DNA from: Myxococcus guangdongensis
GTDB taxonomy: Bacteria > Myxococcota > Myxococcia > Myxococcales > Myxococcaceae
DNA length: 64,000 nt
Direction: 5' to 3'
NCBI RefSeq assembly: GCF_024198255.1
Contig: NZ_JAJVKW010000015.1
Location: 124,001 to 188,000, forward strand
Shown here: positions 8,910 to 20,021 of the stretch, one piece after another
Numbering within the stretch: the first letter of the stretch is position 1
How the letters are laid out: the number at the start of each line of letters is the position of its first letter
The notes under the pieces: generated by a model
The model's database searches: none
The model's input: the letters and a program-made list of their open reading frames with translations, nothing else
What the model was told of the DNA's origin: nothing
Program-made: the position numbers and the translations under genes

Positions 8910-10559
8910 TCAGGCGGGTTGTCCACGCACACGCCAGCCGTCCGCGCGCAGGGTGGCGCGCAGTCGCGGTGGGTCGCGCACGGGGTCCCAGGCGCCACAG
9001 GCCCAGGGCAGCACTTCGTCCAGGATGGCGCGGTGGACCTCTCGGGCCGCCTCGAGCGGGCCGAGCGGCTCCGAGGGCTCCTGGCTGGTGCCCAGCGCGA
9101 AGGTGATGACGGACTGGCGGCTCAGCGCGCGGCACGCGGCCTGGACGCAGGCGCTCAGCGAGTCCTCGTCCGTCTCGGCGGGCCGCGAGAGACACCGGCT
9201 GGCGTGGTTCACCGCCCAGGCGGCGGAGAAGGCATCCGGTGCGAAGAACTGGCTGGGGGTGAGATTGCCCAGCTCGGCCACCTGGGCCGCGTGTGCCTCC
9301 GTGGGCTCGACGAACCAGTGGTCCATGGCCATGACGGCGCGGCGCGGTCCGTCGTTGTTCGGATGCTGCGTCTCCCACAGGCCGAGCACCCGCCTCGTGG
9401 CCGCGAGCGCCACGCGCACCTTCGTCTCCGCGCCGGAGGAGACCAGCGACGCGAGCCACGGGCGCAGCGCCTCGAAGGGCTCCGGGGTGCTCTCGGTGGG
9501 CCACATGATGTCCGCCATCAGCGCGGCGCAGAGCGGCTCCTTCAAGCGGTCCGTTCGCAAAGGTGGCGCTTGCTGGCGAAGGACGGCGCGCGTGATGTCG
9601 TCGATGACGGCGTCCGCGTACGGGGCCAGGACCTCGACGGCCCGCAGCGCGTCGAGCGACGCCAGCGCTTGCGCGCCCCGTGCCCCCAACTGGCCGATGA
9701 ACAGGAGGGCCTTCTTCCCATCCTCGCTCCGCCGCGTCTCCCCGAGCGGCCCCTTCCAGGCCAGCGGAGCCGGTCCTGAACGCTTGCGCGCCCTCGCGCT
9801 GCTCGCCAGCTCGAGCAACCTTGGAATGGCTCGCGACGGGGCCAGCCCTGACAGCATGCGCAGGGCCTCGAGCCGGTTCTCGTCGTCCAGGATGGCGTGC
9901 TCCTCCATCGCGGTGAGCGCGGCTTCGTCTTGCCCGAAGCGCGTCAGGACCTGGAGCCCCGCCCGGCGCACCGCGGGGTGGACATCCGCGAGCCGTGCCA
10001 GCGCGGCGGCGCGGACCTCGTCCGGCAGCGGAGCCTGCATCGCCGCGAGCACCTGTGTCGCCAGCACCCGCGTCTGTGGGTCTCCTGGGTCCTCGACACA
10101 TGGCAGGACGGCGCGCAGCGCGAGGGTGCTGGCGCGCGGACGCATGCGCGCGAGCACCGCCAACGCCATCCGACGTACGCGGGCCACGGGCTGATGGAGC
10201 ACGTCGAGGAGCGTCGGAATCGCGCAGGTGGGGAGCGGGGTGATGGTGCCCAGCGCCGCGACACACTGTCCACGCAGGTTGAGCGAGGCCTGCCACGAAG
10301 CCGCCGCATCCGCGCGAGTCAGCGCTTCCACCAGCGCGGGCACCGCCGCGAGCCCCGCTTCGAGGATGCGGTCGCTGGCCTCCCGACCATCGAACCAGCG
10401 GATGCGGTCCTGGGCGGACGCGGCAATCCACTCGCGCACCGTCTTGCCTCGGACCTGGTAGCCGGAGCGGACCAGCGCGGCATCCAGCCTCCGCAGGGAC
10501 GCGAGGTCATCGGGTCGCGCTTTTCGCCACAGCGAATCGAGGTCTTCGTGTCCAGTCAT
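8910..10559 (-). CDS. HEAT-repeat protein
   Basis: 549 residues made largely of helix pairs rich in Ala, Leu and Arg, for example ARVRRMALAVLARMRPRAS and HPAVRRAGLQVLTRFGQDEA, spaced as HEAT/PBS-lyase-type repeats over residues ~60-330. The C-terminal ~200 residues are a second helical region without clear repeats. Such alpha-solenoids mediate protein-protein contacts and have no inferred enzyme activity. Start chosen at ATG MTGHEDLDSL; an in-frame GTG at 10610 would add 17 residues. Converges on the SUFU gene with a two-base gap. Confidence 0.75.
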   Translation of the reverse strand: MTGHEDLDSLWRKARPDDLASLRRLDAALVRSGYQVRGKTVREWIAASAQDRIRWFDGREASDRILEAGLAAVPALVEALTRADAAASWQASLNLRGQCVAALGTITPLPTCAIPTLLDVLHQPVARVRRMALAVLARMRPRASTLALRAVLPCVEDPGDPQTRVLATQVLAAMQAPLPDEVRAAALARLADVHPAVRRAGLQVLTRFGQDEAALTAMEEHAILDDENRLEALRMLSGLAPSRAIPRLLELASSARARKRSGPAPLAWKGPLGETRRSEDGKKALLFIGQLGARGAQALASLDALRAVEVLAPYADAVIDDITRAVLRQQAPPLRTDRLKEPLCAALMADIMWPTESTPEPFEALRPWLASLVSSGAETKVRVALAATRRVLGLWETQHPNNDGPRRAVMAMDHWFVEPTEAHAAQVAELGNLTPSQFFAPDAFSAAWAVNHASRCLSRPAETDEDSLSACVQAACRALSRQSVITFALGTSQEPSEPLGPLEAAREVHRAILDEVLPWACGAWDPVRDPPRLRATLRADGWRVRGQPA

Positions 10560-10856
10560 GCGCGGCCCGCTGCCCCCGAGGGAGATGGATGGCGCGAGGG
10601 ATTCTGACACGACGGGGCGGGGCTCGCGCGGCCTCGCGCCTCATGTCGTGGCGGACCCAGGCGTTGGACAGAACGCTTCGCGTCGTCCTGCTCGGTGCGG
10701 TTCGTCGTTGCTTCCTCGGTGTCATCAGGGCTGCAGGGGCGCTTCGAGCGCGAACAACGCGGCCGCTCTCCGCGCATGTCGAGGCGGCCCCGAGCGCTGG
10801 ACACCTACTGCTTCGCGTCGTTCGGACCGGGGAGGCGAGGTGAACCCTCGCCGTCG
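10560..10856. other. Intergenic region with an imperfect direct repeat
   Basis: No convincing gene. Two imperfect ~45-base direct copies lie at 10642-10686 and 10775-10821; both run CATGTCG-GGCGG-CCC--GCG-TGGACA and end in GCTTCGCGTCGT. Both neighbouring genes are on the minus strand, so the region holds the promoter of the HEAT-repeat gene and the 3' end region of the alcohol dehydrogenase gene. Confidence 0.5.
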
Positions 10857-11873
10857 TCACGGCCGCAGGAGCGCTTTGATGGCGCGGCGCTCATCCATCG
10901 CGCGGTACCCCTCGGCGACCTGGTCGAGTGGCAGCGTGAGGTCGAAGACCTTCCCGGGGTTCACCTTCCGGTTCCACACGAGCGCAATCAGCTCGGGAAG
11001 GAAGCGGCGCACCGGCGCGGGGCCTCCGTGCAGGTGGACGTGCGTGAAGAACAACTTCGCGCCATCGAGCTGTACGCCGTGCGGCACTCCGACATAGCTG
11101 ACGAAGCCCCCGGGCCGCGTCGCGCCGATGGCCTGCGTCATCGACTCCTGCGTGCCCACGCACTCGAGCACGGAGCTCGCGCCGAGCCCCTTCGTCAGCT
11201 CCTTGATGTGCGCGATGCCCGCGTCACCTCGCTCTGTCACGATGTCTGTGGCGCCGAACTCACGGGCGAGCGCCTGTCGGGTCGGGTGACGGCTCATGGC
11301 GATGATGCGCTCGGCGCCCTTCTGCTTCGCGGAGAGGACGGCGAGCAGGCCGACGGCGCCATCGCCGACGACCACCACGGTGGAGCCGGGCTTCACGTTC
11401 GCGGCGTCGGCGGCGAACCACCCCGTCCCGAAGACGTCGGAGACGGCCAGCATGCTCGGAATCAAATCCGCCGGTGGCACCTCGGGCGTCGCCACCAGCG
11501 TCCCATCCGCGAGGGGGACGCGCAGCAGGGGCGCCTGCGCTCCGGAGACCGACTTCCGGTGCTGACACGACGAGGGGTAGCCCTCCCGGCAGATGGGGCA
11601 GGTGTTGTCCGACGCGAAGAACGAGCCGATGACGAACTGGCCGGGCTTGATGCTCTTCACCGCGCCGCCGACCTCCTCGACGATGCCGCAATACTCGTGG
11701 CCCATCGGCGTCGGCCGCTCGATGGCCTGGATGCCGCGATACGGCCAGAGGTCGGAACCACAGACGCACGTGGCGGAGAGTCGGAGGATGGCATCCGTGG
11801 GCTCGGTGATTCTCGGCGGCGCGACTTCTTCGAAGCGCACGTCCCGGGCGCCGTGGAGGAGGGTGGCTTTCAT
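10857..11873 (-). CDS. Zinc-dependent alcohol dehydrogenase (MDR superfamily)
   Basis: 338 residues. Catalytic zinc ligands appear as CVCGSDLW (Cys) and GHEYCGIVEEVG (His-Glu); the structural zinc lobe has TCPICREGYPSSCQ with its cluster of cysteines. The Rossmann motif VVVVGDGAVGLLAVLSAK binds NAD(P). It oxidises an alcohol or reduces an aldehyde; the substrate is unknown. Start MKATLLHGARDV has a GGGAG ribosome site. It follows the cupin gene at 11876 with a two-base gap, so the two are co-transcribed. An oxidoreductase plus a small cupin is a common detoxification pair. Confidence 0.92.
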   Translation of the reverse strand: MKATLLHGARDVRFEEVAPPRITEPTDAILRLSATCVCGSDLWPYRGIQAIERPTPMGHEYCGIVEEVGGAVKSIKPGQFVIGSFFASDNTCPICREGYPSSCQHRKSVSGAQAPLLRVPLADGTLVATPEVPPADLIPSMLAVSDVFGTGWFAADAANVKPGSTVVVVGDGAVGLLAVLSAKQKGAERIIAMSRHPTRQALAREFGATDIVTERGDAGIAHIKELTKGLGASSVLECVGTQESMTQAIGATRPGGFVSYVGVPHGVQLDGAKLFFTHVHLHGGPAPVRRFLPELIALVWNRKVNPGKVFDLTLPLDQVAEGYRAMDERRAIKALLRP

Positions 11874-11875
11874 GC

Positions 11876-12298
11876 TCAATCTCCCTTCGAGGTAGAGGCG
11901 CGCGAAGCGCCGTACTGCTCGTCCGTGACCTTCTCCATCCACTCCACGGGTTTGCCGTCGAGCGCCTCTTGAATGGCGATGTGGGTCATCGCCGTCGTCG
12001 GCGAAGCGCCATGCCAGTGCTTCTCGTTCGGGCCCACCGTCACGACATCCCCGGGCCGCAGCTCCTCGATGGGCCCCCCCCAGCGTTGGTGGAGCCCCCA
12101 GCCCGCGGTGACGACGAGCGACTGCCCGAGCGGATGCGAGTGCCAGTCCGTGCGCGCGCAGGGCTCGAACGTCACATACGCGCCGGCCGCGCGCCCGGGT
12201 GGGCTCGCCTGGAAGAGCGGGTCGATGCGCACGGTGCCCGTGAAGTGCTCCGCGGGCGCTCGCTGAGATGGCTGGGTTCCGTTCTTCTTGAGCTCCAT
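11876..12298 (-). CDS. Small single-domain cupin protein
   Basis: 140 residues. Cupin motif 1 is [17 protein letters not shown] and motif 2 is [11 protein letters not shown], supplying three histidines for a divalent metal. No signal peptide, so cytoplasmic. The sequence is paralogous to the cupin half of the lipoprotein at 3719-4567 (shared [20 protein letters not shown]-like and TAMTH-A-QE segments, and the ending VTDEQYG). Members near alcohol dehydrogenases and carboxymuconolactone-type enzymes are often annotated simply as cupins; the substrate is unknown. First gene of a two-gene unit with the dehydrogenase, with a hairpin upstream at 12331-12351. Confidence 0.88.
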   Translation of the reverse strand: MELKKNGTQPSQRAPAEHFTGTVRIDPLFQASPPGRAAGAYVTFEPCARTDWHSHPLGQSLVVTAGWGLHQRWGGPIEELRPGDVVTVGPNEKHWHGASPTTAMTHIAIQEALDGKPVEWMEKVTDEQYGASRASTSKGD

Positions 12299-12330
12299 GG
12301 GTGTCCCTCGCTCGGGCCCGCGCGAAGAGC

Positions 12331-12351
12331 CCCCTCAACGGTGTTGAGGGG
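12331..12351. promoter_or_regulatory. Perfect inverted repeat upstream of the cupin gene
   Basis: CCCCTCAAC (12331-12339), loop GGT, GTTGAGGGG (12343-12351): 9-bp perfect arms with a 3-base loop. It lies 33 bases before the cupin start and 73 bases after the stop of the gene at 12424-13176. It lacks a T-run on the minus strand, so it is either an operator or a weak terminator/attenuator. Confidence 0.45.
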
Positions 12352-12423
12352 CACCGGGTCCTGCAAGGCCATGCGTCAGGAGCAGGCGTCCAGCCCTGCG
12401 ATATCCCTCCCGTGGCTCGCGCC

Positions 12424-13176
12424 TCACGTCTTCCCGTAGCGACGCACGGCCTCGTCGAACTCGATGCGACGCGCGCGCAGCAGCCCTCCCGCCAGGGGCT
12501 CCGCGCGCGCGACGTCCACGTAGTCCAGCTTCCACGCGAAGCCGAGCGCCGGGTCGAGCCGGTCGAGGATGAGGTCGAACGTATAGGCGGGCCCCTTCGT
12601 GGCCACCAGCCAGTGCACGTTGTCGTGCTGGTCGGAGATGCTCGACAGGTCCCCGGGGCCGGACACGCGGTCGATGCTCGGGCGCAGCACCAGGTGTCGC
12701 GGCTGGCTCTCCACGCGCTCGAAGTGGCGCAGGTGGAACTCACCCGCGAGCACCACGTGCATGGACACCATGTTCTGATGTCCGTGCGGCACGACGGCCC
12801 GGCCCTGGGCGAGCCCGAAGAGCTTCGAGCCGAACACGCGGGGCAGCCCCTCGACTCGGGGCAGTGGCGCCAAGACCGCACCCGCGCGGTCATCCGGCAA
12901 CTCGAGGCCCGGCTTCAGCCGCTCCACGTCGATGGCCGCGAGCAGCTCCGGGAGGGGAACCCGGGTGTAGAGCGCCTCCAACTGCTGCTGCCACTCGCGC
13001 GGGGTGAGCTTCTTCTCCCGCAGCTCCGCGCAGAGCTCATGCGTCTTGGAGAGCCAGGCCTGGACCTCCTGGCGCACCGGCCCGGCCAGCGCGTCCTGCC
13101 ACAGGAGGGTGCGTACCAGGGCGTAGCCGGTCAGCGCTTGGAGCAGGACCTCTCGCCGTGTGGCGCCTTGCGACAT
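12424..13176 (-). CDS. Cupin-like exported protein of unknown function
   Basis: 250 residues. The N-terminus (TRREVLLQALTGYALVRTLL) looks like a twin-arginine-type signal, though the following hydrophobic stretch is short. Residues ~125-215 have a cupin-like arrangement: PHGHQNMVSMHVVLAGEFH, a Gly-rich turn, and DQHDNVHWLVA with two further histidines, reminiscent of cysteine-dioxygenase-like folds. The exact family is not recognised. It is 125 bases upstream of the cupin-dehydrogenase pair on the same strand, with the inverted repeat between them. Confidence 0.75.
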   Translation of the reverse strand: MSQGATRREVLLQALTGYALVRTLLWQDALAGPVRQEVQAWLSKTHELCAELREKKLTPREWQQQLEALYTRVPLPELLAAIDVERLKPGLELPDDRAGAVLAPLPRVEGLPRVFGSKLFGLAQGRAVVPHGHQNMVSMHVVLAGEFHLRHFERVESQPRHLVLRPSIDRVSGPGDLSSISDQHDNVHWLVATKGPAYTFDLILDRLDPALGFAWKLDYVDVARAEPLAGGLLRARRIEFDEAVRRYGKT

Positions 13177-13442
13177 GGGATTCTCCTCGAGATGGGCTTG
13201 CCGGGTGAGTGGGGTTCACGGGCAAGTCGGGCTGTCGAGGCAAGGCACATGCCAGCGCACCTGTGGGCGAGCAGCCACAGTTGCGGCTGCTGCTCCGCGC
13301 GGATGTCATCCACTGCGCGAAGTGGCGCGGAAGGCACACGTGAGAGCAGCAAGCGGGATGTCATGCCGTGGGAACGATGCTTAGGTGAAAAGCACGAGGT
13401 TCCACTGGAGGGCTGTCCCCTTCCAGGAACCCGACCCCCGCC

Positions 13443-15557
13443 ATGCACGTCCGTCCTCCCCGAAATCGTTCCTTCTGGGCTCCACTCGCGGGTCGTTACG
13501 GTGTCGCGATTCTCTCCTGGGCGGCCGCATGCTTCGTGCTGTTCGCGGGTCGCCCCTATGCCCCCACCGCCCCGTTCCTGTTCTTCCTGGGCGCCGTGAT
13601 GGTGGCCGGGTGGTGGGGCGGTTGGGGCCCCGCCCTGTTGACCATGGTCCTGTCCCTGGGCGTGGTCGACCTCTTCTACCTGGAGCCCTTGCTCGACCTG
13701 ATGCCAGGCGCGGGAGGGGCCATCTCGATTGCCGCCTTCGTGGTGCTCGCGCTGCTGACGACGAAGCTGAGCGTCCTGCTCCGCTCGGCCCGGGAGGAGC
13801 GCTCGCGGCTGTTGGTCCGTGAGCTGGACGCGCGGCACGAGGCGGAGGCGGAGCGGGCGCGGCTGCACTCGCTCTTCACCGATGCGCCCGGGTGCATCAT
13901 CCTCCTGCAGGGCCCACGGCACGTGTTCTCGTTCTCCAACGTGATGAACGACACGATGATGGGGAAAACGGGCCTGGTGGGGATGGAGGTGCGGCAGGCC
14001 CTGCCCTGGGCGGAGGAGCGGGGCTTCGTCGCCTTGCTGGACGAGGTCTATCGCACGGGGATTCCCTACAGGGGCGACGCCGTGTCGTTCCCTCGCACGC
14101 TGCCGGATGGGACGGTCCGGGAGACGTTCCTGAACCTCGTGTATCAGCCCACGCGGGGCGAGGACGGTCAGGTCAACGGCATCGCCGGCTTCGGGTTCGA
14201 CGTGACCGAGCAGGTCCTGGCCCGGCAGAAGGCCGAGACGCTGACGCGGGAGATTCAAGCGGCCAAGGCCCGGGACCTGCTCATGGCGGAGTCGGGCGCG
14301 GTCCTGGCGTCGTCGCTGGACGTCGAGACGGTGCTCCGGAACATGGCGAAGCTGGTGGTGCCCACCTTCGCGGATTGGTGCTTCGTCGACCTGGTGGAGG
14401 AGGGGGACTATCGCCGGTTGGAGGTCGCGCACCAGCGGCCCGCGGAGGATGACCTGGCGCGGGTGCTCCTGCGGCATGGCCTCTACCCGGAGGGGCATCC
14501 AGAGCACGCCCCCACGCTCCCGCTGCTGAAGGGGGAGCCGCTCCACGTGGAGTCGTTGACACCCGGGCAGGCCGCCGAGTTCGCACACGACGCGGAGCAC
14601 CTCCGGGTCATCCGGGAGGTGGGCGCCGTCTCCGTCATCGGGGTGCCCTTGATGGCCCGAGGTGAGCCGCTGGGCGTGTTCAGCTTCATCTATGCGCACT
14701 CCGGTCGGCACTACACCTCGGACGACCTGGTGTTCGCCAAGGAGCTGGCCCGCCGCGTGTCCTTGAGCCTGGAGAACGTGCGGCTCTACCGGGAGGCCCA
14801 GGAGGCCGTCCGCCTGCGCGACGAGTTCATGTCCATCGCCAGTCACGAGCTGAAGACGCCGCTGACGCCGCTGAAGCTCAAGCTCCAGGCGCTGTCCCGG
14901 GAGCTGAACCGGCATCCCGGACCGATTCCCCGCGAGGTGGTGACGAAGTACCTGGAGGTCGGCGACCTTCAAATCAAGAAGCTGACGGAGCTGGTGGACG
15001 AGCTGCTGGACGTGTCGCGCATCGCCTCGGGGCGCCTCTCGCTGGACCTGCAGCGGCTGGAGCTGGCGCCCATCGTCCGTGAGGTGGTGACCCAGTACGA
15101 GCTCCAGGCGCGCCGCGCGGGCTCGACGCTGGAGCTGGACGTGGGGACGGTGCCCTTCGAGGGGGATTGGGACCGGCTGCGTCTGGAGCAGGTGGTGATG
15201 AACCTGGTGGACAACGCGGTGAAGTACGGCCGGGGCAACCCCATCCAGGTGCAGCTGGTGCCCGTGGATGGAGGCGTGCACCTGGTGGTGCGGGACGGGG
15301 GGATTGGGATTGCGCCCGAGTCCCTGCCCAGGCTCTTCGGCCGCTTCGAGCGCGCCGTGTCCGAGCGCAACTACGGCGGCCTGGGGCTGGGCCTCTACAT
15401 CACCCGCATGTTGGTGGAGGCGATGGGCGGCCGCGTCCACGTGGAGAGCACGCTGGGGGTGGGCTCCACGTTCACCGTGGAGCTGCTCTGTCATCCGCTC
15501 GAGCGCGATGCCGGGGCGACCGCGGCCCTCATGGAGGGTGCCGCGGCGAACCCCTAG
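13443..15557 (+). CDS. Membrane hybrid-sensing histidine kinase (DUF4118-PAS-GAF-HisKA-HATPase)
   Basis: 704 residues. Residues ~15-105 contain about four membrane helices of the KdpD-like DUF4118 type. Then comes a short coiled linker, a PAS domain (~130-260), a GAF domain (~275-445), a HisKA domain with phosphorylatable His468 in ASHELKTPLTP, and a HATPase domain with N-box MNLVDNAVKYG, G1 GIGIA and G2 GLGLGLYI. No receiver domain is attached and no response regulator gene lies beside it, so its partner is unlinked. Such orphan kinases are common in myxobacteria. Signal unknown; GAF and PAS domains suggest a small-molecule or redox input. Confidence 0.93.
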   Translation: MHVRPPRNRSFWAPLAGRYGVAILSWAAACFVLFAGRPYAPTAPFLFFLGAVMVAGWWGGWGPALLTMVLSLGVVDLFYLEPLLDLMPGAGGAISIAAFVVLALLTTKLSVLLRSAREERSRLLVRELDARHEAEAERARLHSLFTDAPGCIILLQGPRHVFSFSNVMNDTMMGKTGLVGMEVRQALPWAEERGFVALLDEVYRTGIPYRGDAVSFPRTLPDGTVRETFLNLVYQPTRGEDGQVNGIAGFGFDVTEQVLARQKAETLTREIQAAKARDLLMAESGAVLASSLDVETVLRNMAKLVVPTFADWCFVDLVEEGDYRRLEVAHQRPAEDDLARVLLRHGLYPEGHPEHAPTLPLLKGEPLHVESLTPGQAAEFAHDAEHLRVIREVGAVSVIGVPLMARGEPLGVFSFIYAHSGRHYTSDDLVFAKELARRVSLSLENVRLYREAQEAVRLRDEFMSIASHELKTPLTPLKLKLQALSRELNRHPGPIPREVVTKYLEVGDLQIKKLTELVDELLDVSRIASGRLSLDLQRLELAPIVREVVTQYELQARRAGSTLELDVGTVPFEGDWDRLRLEQVVMNLVDNAVKYGRGNPIQVQLVPVDGGVHLVVRDGGIGIAPESLPRLFGRFERAVSERNYGGLGLGLYITRMLVEAMGGRVHVESTLGVGSTFTVELLCHPLERDAGATAALMEGAAANP

Positions 15558-15584
15558 GCCGACGCGTGGCCGCGCGTCAGCGGC

Positions 15585-16703
15585 TCACCGGAAGGGGACC
15601 CACCGGCGATAGGCCGCCTCGTAGCAGGACATGGGGGAGATCATCCCGTTGACGCGGTTCTTGCCCTTCAACCCGGACATGGTCCGCGCCGACGCCATGA
15701 TCATCTTCCGCAACTGCTCCGGCGTGAGGGAGGGGCACAGCAGCATCATCTTCGCCGCGATGTTGCTCGCCACCGGGCACCCGAAGGAGACGCCCATGTC
15801 GCGGTATGTCTCCAGTCCCTCGGCGCGCGCCAGCCCTGGCACGGTGTAGAGCTCCTGGTAGTCCCCGGGGACGGCGATGTCCACCAGCTCCGGGCTCCAG
15901 CCCCAGCCCTGCGTCATCCCGTCCAGGCTCCGCTCGAATTCGCCGTCCGGGGTGCAACCTCCGACGAGCAACAGGTTGGGGATTTCATCCCGCCTGCGCC
16001 GGCTGAAGACACCCGCGGCGGCCTGGAAGCGGACGTTGCCCGCGTTGCCGACGAACAGCATGTCGGAGTGCTTCAGCATGGCGTCGCGAAAGGCGGAGTC
16101 GTCCGCGTTGCTGGAGATGCCGGACTGGCTGATGTTGACGACCCTCGCGCCCCTGGCATGGGCGAAGTCGAAGGCCGCGACGTAGCGGGCCTCCAGGTCG
16201 ACCTGCTTCGTCGGCAGGTTCTGGGTGAAGTCGCAGGTGACGCGACAATCCACCAGCTTGATCATGTCCGTGCCCCAGGCGGCCTGCCCGGCGACGGCCG
16301 TCCCGTGCCACATGGAGTCACTGGTGATGGGCGGGGCGCTGCCCACGGTGCCATCCGCCATGATTCGACAGAAGTCCTTGCGGTGCCAGCTCACGGGGTT
16401 GCCGGAGGACCCCGCCAGGTGCGAGCGCAGATACTTCTCCGTGGCCTGGAAGTACGCGCCCCCCGGCCGGTCGGCGTAGATGCCCGTGTCCGTGACGGCG
16501 ATGGTGACCGGGTGCATGCGAGGGCCCGCGAGCTTGAGCATCTTGGCGAACTCGGCGTCCTCCTCCATGTACGTATCGCGAGAATCCGCCTCGTAGACTC
16601 GGTATGCGCCCAATGACATGCCACGGCTCCAGTTGAGATGGGGCCTGTGAGTGAATCGTCCTTTCCCAGTGACGACAAGGACTGTCTCGGTGGGAATGCC
16701 CAT
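15585..16703 (-). CDS. Subtilisin-like (S8) serine protease without visible signal peptide
   Basis: 372 residues. The catalytic triad is present: Asp72 in IAVTDTGI, His133 in WHGTAVAG and Ser306 in GVSFGCPVAS, with oxyanion Asn220 in FVGNAGN. The serine motif departs from the usual GTSMA-P: Thr is Val, and Phe-Gly-Cys replaces Met-Ala-Ala. There is no signal peptide or clear propeptide from the start used, so it may act in the cytoplasm or use another route. The ribosome site at the start is weak, so the true start may differ. It is convergent with the sensor kinase gene, and a repeat region lies upstream. Confidence 0.87.
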   Translation of the reverse strand: MGIPTETVLVVTGKGRFTHRPHLNWSRGMSLGAYRVYEADSRDTYMEEDAEFAKMLKLAGPRMHPVTIAVTDTGIYADRPGGAYFQATEKYLRSHLAGSSGNPVSWHRKDFCRIMADGTVGSAPPITSDSMWHGTAVAGQAAWGTDMIKLVDCRVTCDFTQNLPTKQVDLEARYVAAFDFAHARGARVVNISQSGISSNADDSAFRDAMLKHSDMLFVGNAGNVRFQAAAGVFSRRRRDEIPNLLLVGGCTPDGEFERSLDGMTQGWGWSPELVDIAVPGDYQELYTVPGLARAEGLETYRDMGVSFGCPVASNIAAKMMLLCPSLTPEQLRKMIMASARTMSGLKGKNRVNGMISPMSCYEAAYRRWVPFR

Positions 16704-16710
16704 GCATCCA

Positions 16711-16807
16711 TGAGGACGCGGATTCGTCCTGACAGGACGCGGATTCCTCGGGATGAAACATGAATTCGTCCCGACAGGACGCAGCTTCGTCCTGTCGGGA
16801 CGCGGTC
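16711..16807. repeat. Degenerate ~20-base tandem repeats containing a 12-bp perfect hairpin
   Basis: About five diverged copies of a unit close to GACAGGACGCGGATTCGTCC. Within them CCCGACAGGACG (16770-16781), loop CAGCTT, and CGTCCTGTCGGG (16788-16799) form a perfect 12-bp stem. The region lies between the end of the metal-efflux operon and the start of the protease gene, both minus strand. It could end the efflux transcript or regulate the protease; no T-run follows the stem. Confidence 0.6.
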
Positions 16808-16850
16808 CGGGTGAGCGCTTTCTCAGTCTGTCACCCGACGTGACACGCGC

Positions 16851-20012
<3,162 letters not shown>

Positions 20013-20021
20013 GGTGGCCGC

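Noticed and set aside
12331-12351. Classical rho-independent terminator
   Set aside because: The stem is perfect but no T-run follows on the minus strand, so it is listed as a regulatory repeat instead.
13131-15494. Long open frame antisense to the sensor kinase
   Set aside because: No domain is recognisable in it and the plus strand encodes a complete histidine kinase.
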